Program-made: the position numbers and the translations under genes
From: Bacteroidetes/Chlorobi group bacterium ChocPot_Mid
Lineage (GTDB): Bacteria; Bacteroidota; Ignavibacteria; Kapaibacteriales; UBA2268
Length of the DNA stretch: 7,894 nt
NCBI GenBank assembly: GCA_003731675.1
Contig: RCNQ01000034.1
Span: 1 to 7,894, forward strand
Direction of reading: 5' to 3'
Notes under the pieces: model-generated
Told to the model about the DNA's origin: nothing
Seen by the model: the letters and a program-made list of their open reading frames with translations, nothing else
Databases searched by the model: none
Shown here: positions 1 to 5,426 of the stretch, piece by piece
How the letters are laid out: the number at the start of each line of letters is the position of its first letter
Numbering within the stretch: position 1 is the first letter of the stretch

Positions 1-139
1 CAATAAAGATATTTGCAATTTGTTCGAAACCTTCATTCCTTGCAACTTTTGCAAAGAATTCATAACGATTTCTTGCTTGTGATTCACCAGCAAATGATTT
101 TAAAAGGTTTTGTTCTGTTTTACTTCCAGCTAATTCCAT
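1..139 (-). CDS. Rubrerythrin, N-terminal part (runs off the left edge)
   Basis: Rubrerythrins are cytoplasmic di-iron proteins that reduce hydrogen peroxide and protect anaerobes and microaerobes from oxidative stress. Only the first 46 residues are in the window. They begin MELAGSKTEQNLLKSFAGES and continue with QARNRYEFFAKVARNEGFEQ. The FAGESQARNRY block is the hallmark of helix 1 of the rubrerythrin four-helix bundle, and Glu19 in it is the expected first iron ligand. The start at 139 is supported by a clear Shine-Dalgarno sequence (TAAGGAG, complement of 146-152) six bases upstream. The remaining iron ligands and any C-terminal rubredoxin domain lie outside, so rubrerythrin proper cannot be separated from shorter rubrerythrin-like proteins. 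It is transcribed away from the lipoprotein/shikimate cluster and is probably a separate unit. Confidence 0.9.
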   Translation of the reverse strand, partial: MELAGSKTEQNLLKSFAGESQARNRYEFFAKVARNEGFEQIANIFI

Positions 140-295
140 TTTTTTCTCCTTATATTAAAAATAACAATTAAAGTTTTATTAAGTTATAATATTTTAATGA
201 AATCACAAAATTTAAATTTTTTAATATAATTATTGAAAATATAAACTTTTTTTGTAAGTTAAAATTTATTTTAATTATTAAAAAGGAATAATAAT
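140..295. promoter_or_regulatory. Divergent intergenic region, rubrerythrin / heme lipoprotein
   Basis: These 156 bases are almost entirely A and T and separate two divergently transcribed genes, so both promoters should lie here. Ribosome-binding sites are visible at each end: AAGGAG on the minus strand at 146-151, and AAAGGAA at 282-288 on the plus strand, seven bases before the lipoprotein ATG. A perfect 14-bp palindrome, AAAATTTAAATTTT, sits at 207-220 near the middle. A TATAAT lies at 185-190 on the plus strand but has no convincing -35 partner. I could not place a promoter with confidence because nearly any A/T hexamer can be found in such sequence. Confidence 0.5.
207..220. repeat. 14-bp perfect A/T palindrome, possible operator
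   Basis: AAAATTTAAATTTT is exactly self-complementary with no loop. It lies 67 bases from the rubrerythrin start codon and 75 bases from the lipoprotein start codon, so it could serve as a dimeric regulator site for either gene. Sequence made only of A and T yields short palindromes readily by chance, so functional meaning is uncertain. Confidence 0.25.
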
Positions 296-2434
296 ATGAT
301 AAATATATATAAAAAAAATTGGTGGATAAGAAATTTATTAAAAACAAACTTATTATGTTTTTTATTATCAATTTTTATTCTTTCGGGTTGTAATAAAAGT
401 GAAAGTGATGAAATTATAGAACTTTGGAAGAGTAAAGGTTCAGAGACAAGTTTGGAGATTGTTTATCCACGGGACAGTACAATTTTTCCTCCGGAGATAG
501 TATCCCCAACAATATTATGGGAGGATAAAAGCAAGTCAAATAGTTGGGTTTTATATTTTGAAAATAATGGTGAAATAATTTATACATCGAAGATAATAAA
601 TGGAAAGAAATTTCAAGCTGATTCTACTGATTGGGAAAAAATTAAAAATGAATCTATTGAGAAATACATAACAGTCAGGATTTTGGGATTTGAGTCTGGG
701 GGTGATAAAAGTAGGGAACCCGGGAAAGTACTATCATCTGCTTCAATTATAATGAAGACATCGAAGGATTCTGTATCAGCACCAATCTTTTACAGGACAG
801 TAACATTGCCATTCGGATTTGCGATTGAGAATTTGCATACAATTAGTTGGAGATTAGGTGATATATCATTATATAAAGAACCGCCAAAAGTAATAGACAG
901 TTTGCCGGTTTGCGGGAATTGTCATTCATTTTCAACAGACGGGAAATTTATTGGAATTGATGTTGATTATGGTAATGATAAGGGGTCTTATTATATTAAT
1001 AAGATTAAGAAAAGAATGCAGATTGAGTATGATGATATAATAACATGGAGCGATTATAAAAGGGAAGATGGCGATAAAACTTATGGGTTGTTGTCTCAGG
1101 TTTCACCAGACGGTAGATGGGCTTTAAGTACAGTTAAAGACAGGTCTATTTTTGTTCGTATTCCAGATTTGATGATATCACAACTATTCTTTCCTGTTAA
1201 GGGGATTATAGGGGTTTATGATACTAAAACTAAGAAATTCAGTTCACTGCCTGGAGCGAATAATCCAGCATATTGCCAGAGTAATCCATCATGGAGTCCT
1301 GATAGCAAAGAGATAATTTTTGCAAGGGCACCTTATTTGAAAGTACCAGAGGCAGAGAAGTCGCATGAGGTTATTTTACCTACTTCGATAGCACAGTCAT
1401 TTATTGATGGGAAGCAGGATTATAAATTTGATTTATACAGGGTACCTTTCAATGATGGTTTGGGTGGAGAGGCAGTGCCGGTAGAGGGAGCATCTAATAA
1501 TGGGAAAAGTAATTTTTTTGCTAAGTATTCACCGAATGGGAAATGGGTTGTATTTACTCAGGCAAATAATTTTATGTTGTTGCAACCTGATTCTAAGTTA
1601 TTTATTATTCCGGCAAAAGGTGGTAAAGCAAGAGAGATGAATTGCAATAACCCAAACACAATGAATTCGTGGCATTCATGGTCTCCAAATGGGAAGTGGT
1701 TAGTTTTTTCGTCGAAAGCGAGGGGACCTTATACACAACTATATTTAACGCATATTGACGAGAATGGGTGGGATTCTCCACCAGTGCTTCTGGAATATTT
1801 GAGTGTTAAAAATTATGCTGTGAATATTCCTGAATTTGTAAATATTCCTAAGGGGGGGATTGAAAAAATTGAACAAAACTTTATGGATAATGATAATTAT
1901 AGTTTTATAAGAGGTAAGTCAAAGCTGGAGATGGGAGATTTGGAAGGAGCAATGAAAGATATTAACAAAGCTATAGGCAGTGACCCGAAAAATCCGCATT
2001 CTTATAATGTCAGGGCATTGATTAAGATTGAGAAAGGTGATTATCAGGGAGCTATTGATGATTTTTCACAAGTTATTAAGCTGGCACCTGAAAGGTTTGA
2101 TGCATACGCAAACAGGGCAAGTGCGAAATTTAATTTAAAAGATTTTAAGGGAGCAATTGAGGATTTGAATAAAGTAATTGAGCTTAATCCGAAAGGTTCG
2201 CGTGGCTATTATAGCAGGGCAACGGCAAGATACAATGTTGGTGATTACGATGGTGCTGTGAAAGATTATACGCAGACAATAAAGCTCAATCCTAAAAATG
2301 ATAAGGCATGGTTCGAAAGGGCAATTGCTAAGATGCAACTTAATCAGTTAAAAAGTGCTTGTGATGACTTGCAAAAAGCAGTTGAGTTAGGCAATAAGGA
2401 TGCGGTGAATTATCTAAATGAATATTGTAAGTAA
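296..2434 (+). CDS. Lipoprotein with CxxCH heme motif, PD40/TolB-like propeller and five TPRs
   Basis: This 712-residue protein is predicted to be exported and lipid-anchored. Its N-terminus has Lys/Arg residues, a hydrophobic stretch and a lipobox LSGC at 29-32, so Cys32 would be the acylated residue. Residues about 50-190 look like a beta-sandwich domain (IVYPRDSTIFPPEIVSPT). A c-type heme attachment motif, CGNCH, lies at 206-210, followed by SFSTDGK. Propeller-type repeats follow, with SPDG/SPNG turns at 270-273, 334-337, 412-415 and 463-466, as in PD40/TolB-like propellers. Residues 533-702 form five consecutive 34-residue TPRs. The ATG has AAAGGAA seven bases upstream. The molecular role is unknown; heme binding, protein-protein contact and attachment to a membrane on the periplasmic side are inferences from domains. 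From memory, propeller proteins with a C-x-N-C-H-S-F motif occur in several diderm phyla. It lies 18 bases before aroB with no visible terminator, so it may share the shikimate transcript. Confidence 0.8.
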   Translation: MINIYKKNWWIRNLLKTNLLCFLLSIFILSGCNKSESDEIIELWKSKGSETSLEIVYPRDSTIFPPEIVSPTILWEDKSKSNSWVLYFENNGEIIYTSKIINGKKFQADSTDWEKIKNESIEKYITVRILGFESGGDKSREPGKVLSSASIIMKTSKDSVSAPIFYRTVTLPFGFAIENLHTISWRLGDISLYKEPPKVIDSLPVCGNCHSFSTDGKFIGIDVDYGNDKGSYYINKIKKRMQIEYDDIITWSDYKREDGDKTYGLLSQVSPDGRWALSTVKDRSIFVRIPDLMISQLFFPVKGIIGVYDTKTKKFSSLPGANNPAYCQSNPSWSPDSKEIIFARAPYLKVPEAEKSHEVILPTSIAQSFIDGKQDYKFDLYRVPFNDGLGGEAVPVEGASNNGKSNFFAKYSPNGKWVVFTQANNFMLLQPDSKLFIIPAKGGKAREMNCNNPNTMNSWHSWSPNGKWLVFSSKARGPYTQLYLTHIDENGWDSPPVLLEYLSVKNYAVNIPEFVNIPKGGIEKIEQNFMDNDNYSFIRGKSKLEMGDLEGAMKDINKAIGSDPKNPHSYNVRALIKIEKGDYQGAIDDFSQVIKLAPERFDAYANRASAKFNLKDFKGAIEDLNKVIELNPKGSRGYYSRATARYNVGDYDGAVKDYTQTIKLNPKNDKAWFERAIAKMQLNQLKSACDDLQKAVELGNKDAVNYLNEYCK
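1892..2401 (+). repeat. Five tandem TPR units (102 bp each) inside the lipoprotein gene
   Basis: Five back-to-back 34-codon units encode residues 533-566, 567-600, 601-634, 635-668 and 669-702. Each carries the TPR pattern: an aromatic or small residue in helix A, then a G-D-Y/F-x-G-A type turn (GDLEGA, GDYQGA, KDFKGA, GDYDGA), and a Pro near the end of helix B (DPKN, APER, NPKG, NPKN). The fifth unit is degenerate (NQLKSA turn, GNKD instead of NPxx). The units are diverged at DNA level, so this is a protein repeat rather than a recent DNA duplication. Confidence 0.85.
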
Positions 2435-2452
2435 AAGAATCATTATAGCAGA

Positions 2453-3466
2453 TTGAGAGAAATTGAATTAAATATTGGAGGAAAAGTATCAAAAATTTTG
2501 ATTGGGGAATCTATTGAGAATATTTCGAAGTATGTTCCTGAAAACTGTATTGTTATTACTGACAAAAATGTTAGTAGTATTTATGGGAAGTCTTTCAATA
2601 AGTATCCGGTTATTGAAATAGAACCTGGTGAGGAAAGTAAATGCTACGCAACAATTGAGAATATTTTTAGAAAACTTATTGAATTAAAAGCCGATAGAGA
2701 TGCATTTATAGTGGGGATTGGCGGAGGAGTCGTAACTGATATATCTGGTTTTGTTGCTTCTATATTTAAGAGAGGATTGAAATTCGGGTATATTGCGACA
2801 ACACTTTTAGGTCAAGTTGATGCTTCGATTGGTGGTAAGAACGGCATTAATTTTTATGGTGTAAAAAATATGCTGGGAACAATCAATCAACCAGAGTTTA
2901 TTTTATCTGATTTAAATTTGCTTAGGAGTCTGCCCGAAAAAGAAGTGAGGAATGGTTTAGCTGAGATAGTCAAGACAGCATTGATTCTTGATTATAATTT
3001 TTTCGATTTTATCAAGGTTAATTTTGAAAAAGTAATTAGTTTAGATAAAGATGTATTAGAAGAAATAGTTTTCAGGACAGCGGCAATTAAATCGGAAGTA
3101 GGTCGGAAAGATGAAAGGGAAAATGGCATAAGAAGGTTGTTGAATTTTGGGCATACTATTGGGCATGCTCTTGAATCAGTCTTAGGTTTATCTCACGGGG
3201 AAGCTATATCAATAGGTATGATTAAAGCTATTGAAATATCAATCGGGAAATTAAATTTAAACAGGGAAGTATTAGAAACTGTCAGGAAATTACTTGTTAG
3301 AATTGGTTTACCTGTAGAAAGAAAATTTGATAGTGGAAAAGTTTTTGAAGCAATGGTTAATGATAAAAAAAGGTTTGATAATAAAATTAAATTTGTTTTA
3401 TTGAAAGATATAGGAAAAGCAGAAATTGTAGAAATTGGAATAGATGAATTAAGGAGGTATTTATGA
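2453..3466 (+). CDS. aroB: 3-dehydroquinate synthase
   Basis: AroB converts DAHP to 3-dehydroquinate, the second step of the shikimate pathway, using NAD and a divalent metal (usually zinc or cobalt). The 337-residue protein is a little shorter than E. coli AroB (362). Visible signatures are GGGVVTD at 90-96 (NAD-binding glycine loop), VDASIGGKNGIN at 122-133 (substrate pocket), and metal ligands Glu171 in NGLAEIVK, His234 in GHTIGH and His248 in HGEA. The only suitable start is TTG at 2453: an in-frame stop lies at 2432-2434, no in-frame ATG occurs for more than 100 codons, and MREIELNIGGKVSKILIG matches the usual first beta strand of AroB. No Shine-Dalgarno sequence precedes this TTG. The gene lies 18 bases after the lipoprotein stop, so translation may depend on ribosomes arriving from that gene. 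Its stop overlaps the aroD start. Confidence 0.95.
   Translation: MREIELNIGGKVSKILIGESIENISKYVPENCIVITDKNVSSIYGKSFNKYPVIEIEPGEESKCYATIENIFRKLIELKADRDAFIVGIGGGVVTDISGFVASIFKRGLKFGYIATTLLGQVDASIGGKNGINFYGVKNMLGTINQPEFILSDLNLLRSLPEKEVRNGLAEIVKTALILDYNFFDFIKVNFEKVISLDKDVLEEIVFRTAAIKSEVGRKDERENGIRRLLNFGHTIGHALESVLGLSHGEAISIGMIKAIEISIGKLNLNREVLETVRKLLVRIGLPVERKFDSGKVFEAMVNDKKRFDNKIKFVLLKDIGKAEIVEIGIDELRRYL
3451..3457 (+). promoter_or_regulatory. Strong ribosome-binding site for aroD
   Basis: AAGGAGG, a full match to the anti-Shine-Dalgarno consensus, lies five bases before the ATG at 3463. It sits inside the last codons of aroB. It fixes the aroD start even though that start overlaps the aroB stop. 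Confidence 0.85.
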
Positions 3467-4101
3467 TTTGTGTCAGTATCAATGCAGAAAATTATGATGA
3501 CTGTGAAAGTTATCTGACACAATATTCGTTTATTGAATTTAGGTTAGACAATACAAAAATGACTGATGATGAAATCCGAAGATTGTTTAATGCGTCGAAT
3601 AAATTGATAGCTACATGCAGGCCAGGTAAATATGATGATGAGATGAGGCACAAGATTTTATTAAACGCAGTTAAATCTGGAGCATCTTATGTTGATATTG
3701 GTTATGATAGTGATATAAAAAAGATGAATGAGTTAAAAAGTGTAGCAAAGAAATCTTTTTGCAAATTAATTATATCGTATCATAATTATGAAAATACTCC
3801 TGAAAAGTCATATTTGAAAAATATAATCAATGAGTCGCTAAGAATGGGTGCGGATATTGTCAAGATTGCATGTAAGCCGATAAATGAATCTGATAATATT
3901 AATTTGCTGAGTTTATATAAGAATTATCCTAAAGGGAAATTAATATCTTTAGGTATGGATAATATCGGGCGGATAACCAGAGTAGCGGCTACTTTTCTTG
4001 GTGCTCCTTTTACGTATTCATCAGTTGAAAAAGATGAGGAGACTGCACCGGGGCAGATTGATGTTCATAGTTTAAAGAAAATATACGAATTAATGCGATG
4101 A
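3463..4101 (+). CDS. aroD: Type I 3-dehydroquinate dehydratase (compact form)
   Basis: AroD dehydrates 3-dehydroquinate to 3-dehydroshikimate (step 3) through a Schiff base in a TIM barrel. Matches to the E. coli enzyme are clear: Glu25 and Arg27 in IEFRLDN, Arg53 in TCRPG, the catalytic His107 in ISYHNYE, the Schiff-base Lys134 in DIVKIACKP, Arg173 in GRITR and Gln198 in APGQIDV. At 212 residues it is shorter than E. coli AroD (252) and the S. aureus enzyme (238). The missing part is mainly the N-terminal segment before the first barrel strand, and the retained catalytic set suggests the enzyme is active. The ATG overlaps the aroB stop as ATGA and has a full Shine-Dalgarno sequence. The stop in turn overlaps the next ATG by four bases, again ATGA, so translation with both neighbours is probably coupled. 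Confidence 0.95.
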   Translation: MICVSINAENYDDCESYLTQYSFIEFRLDNTKMTDDEIRRLFNASNKLIATCRPGKYDDEMRHKILLNAVKSGASYVDIGYDSDIKKMNELKSVAKKSFCKLIISYHNYENTPEKSYLKNIINESLRMGADIVKIACKPINESDNINLLSLYKNYPKGKLISLGMDNIGRITRVAATFLGAPFTYSSVEKDEETAPGQIDVHSLKKIYELMR

Positions 4102-5426
4102 TTCTTTCACACAAAATTTTCGGAGTAGCAGGTAAACCAATTTTACATAGTAAAAGTCCTGATATTTTCAAGTATATTAGTATGAAATATAATATTTTAG
4201 ATAATTCATATATCAGGATTATTTCTGATTCAGCAAGAGAGACCGTAGAAATAATGAAGAGTCTCGATATTTGTGGATTAAATATAACTTATCCTTTTAA
4301 AGCAGATATTTTGGATTATATTGATGAAATAAGCAAAGAAGCAGAACTAATTTCATCAGTAAATGTAATAATTAGCGAGGATAAAAGACTGATTGGTTAT
4401 AATACTGATTATTTAGGTGTGATAAATAGCATAAAGGAGAAGAATATTGATGTTATTGGAAAAAGATGTTTAGTGATAGGTTGTGGTGGAGCAGGAAGAG
4501 CCGCAGTATATGGAATGATTCAATCAGGAATGAAAGTGAAAATTATTAACCGAACAAATGATATTGCAAAGGATTTTGCAAACAGAATTAAATGTGAATT
4601 TGCTGAATGGAATTGTCTGGTAGATGAAATTAACAATTCTGATTTGATTATAAATACTGTCCCATCAGGAGAATTGAATATTGACGAATATTTAACTGAA
4701 GGGAAATATATTTTGCAGGCAGATTATTCAAAGCTATCTAATAAATTACAAGGTGATGTTATTAGTGGGATTCATTGGCTTGTTAATCAGGCAATACCAT
4801 CTTTTGAGCATTTTACAGGTGTTAATTTACGAGAGGATAATGAAGTAAGTGAGTCATTGCGAGGGTTTTTAGAGCCATCAAATCCGGGAGTTCAAAAAAA
4901 GGGGAATATTGCTTTGATTGGGTTTATTGGAAGTGGAAAAACAACAATCGGCAAGATGTTAGCAAAGAAGATTAACTGGGATTTCTTTGATACAGATGAG
5001 ATGATTGTCAATGAAGAAAATATTCCGATAAAGGAGATATTTAGAACTCGTGGAGAATCATATTTCCGAAATCTTGAAAAAGAAGTTTTGTTATCATTAA
5101 AGGATAAGAAAAATATCATAATTTCCTGCGGAGGAGGGCTCATTCTTGAAGAGGAGAACAGTGCTTTATTAAAAGAAATGAGTAATATATTTTGGGTTTA
5201 TTCACCTGTTGAGATTTGTATTGAAAGGTTGAAGTCTGAGTTACGACCACCCTTAACTAATCCATTTGATTCAACAATTGACCCAATCGAAAAAGCAGAG
5301 ATATTATTAAAATACAGAATTCCTTATTATTGCGATATTGCTGATGCTTTGTTATATAATAATAGTTTACTAACAGATGCTGTAGATAAGATTTATGATG
5401 AAGTGCATACATACTTCGGTTATTAA
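4098..5426 (+). CDS. aroE-aroK: Bifunctional shikimate dehydrogenase - shikimate kinase fusion
   Basis: One 442-residue frame joins two consecutive enzymes. The AroE part (about 1-245) reduces 3-dehydroshikimate to shikimate with NADPH. It shows HSKSP at 17-21, NITYPFK at 62-68 with catalytic Lys68, Asn89, Asp104 in YNTDY, the nucleotide loop GCGGAGRAA at 128-136, NRT at 151-153 and Gln231. The segment that usually reads YxPxxTPLL after the Rossmann fold is shortened and unrecognisable. The AroK part (about 270-442) phosphorylates shikimate with ATP. It has Walker A GFIGSGKTT at 275-283, DTD at 298-300, GESYFRNLE with Arg324 and Glu327, CGGG at 344-347, lid Arg383 in RPPL and Arg407. The linker is about residues 246-268 and contains an A7G4 tract. 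The start overlaps the aroD stop (ATGA) with no clear Shine-Dalgarno sequence, suggesting coupled initiation. Both active sites look intact. Confidence 0.93.
   Translation: MILSHKIFGVAGKPILHSKSPDIFKYISMKYNILDNSYIRIISDSARETVEIMKSLDICGLNITYPFKADILDYIDEISKEAELISSVNVIISEDKRLIGYNTDYLGVINSIKEKNIDVIGKRCLVIGCGGAGRAAVYGMIQSGMKVKIINRTNDIAKDFANRIKCEFAEWNCLVDEINNSDLIINTVPSGELNIDEYLTEGKYILQADYSKLSNKLQGDVISGIHWLVNQAIPSFEHFTGVNLREDNEVSESLRGFLEPSNPGVQKKGNIALIGFIGSGKTTIGKMLAKKINWDFFDTDEMIVNEENIPIKEIFRTRGESYFRNLEKEVLLSLKDKKNIIISCGGGLILEEENSALLKEMSNIFWVYSPVEICIERLKSELRPPLTNPFDSTIDPIEKAEILLKYRIPYYCDIADALLYNNSLLTDAVDKIYDEVHTYFGY
4895..4901 (+). other. A AAA AAG slippery heptamer in the AroE-AroK linker (possible -1 frameshift site)
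   Basis: The linker codons CAA AAA AAG place A AAA AAG in the phase required for -1 tandem slippage, the same heptamer as in E. coli dnaX. A slip here would read on in the -1 frame for 24 codons to a TAA at 4973-4975. That would yield an AroE-only protein of about 292 residues without the kinase. GGGAG lies just upstream at 4886-4890, closer than the stimulatory site of dnaX. I found no convincing downstream stem-loop. A-runs are common in this DNA, so this is only a candidate. Confidence 0.3.

Noticed and set aside
184..198. PerR-box-like TTATAAT near the rubrerythrin start
   Set aside because: The left half (184-190) is perfect, but only 3 of 7 bases match in the right half, and A/T-rich DNA makes such half-sites common.
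233..262. Possible plus-strand promoter (TTGAAA at 233-238 with TAAGTT at 255-260, also compared with the Bacteroidota -33 TTG / -7 TAnnTTTG pattern)
   Set aside because: The -10/-7 element matches neither consensus well, and no better alternative could be distinguished from background.
4857..4916. Separate internal start for the kinase half of aroE-aroK at an in-frame TTG (for example 4914, after GGGG)
   Set aside because: No in-frame ATG or GTG exists in the linker, no standard Shine-Dalgarno spacing is seen, and a start at 4914 would cut into the first kinase strand. The continuous frame favours a true fusion.
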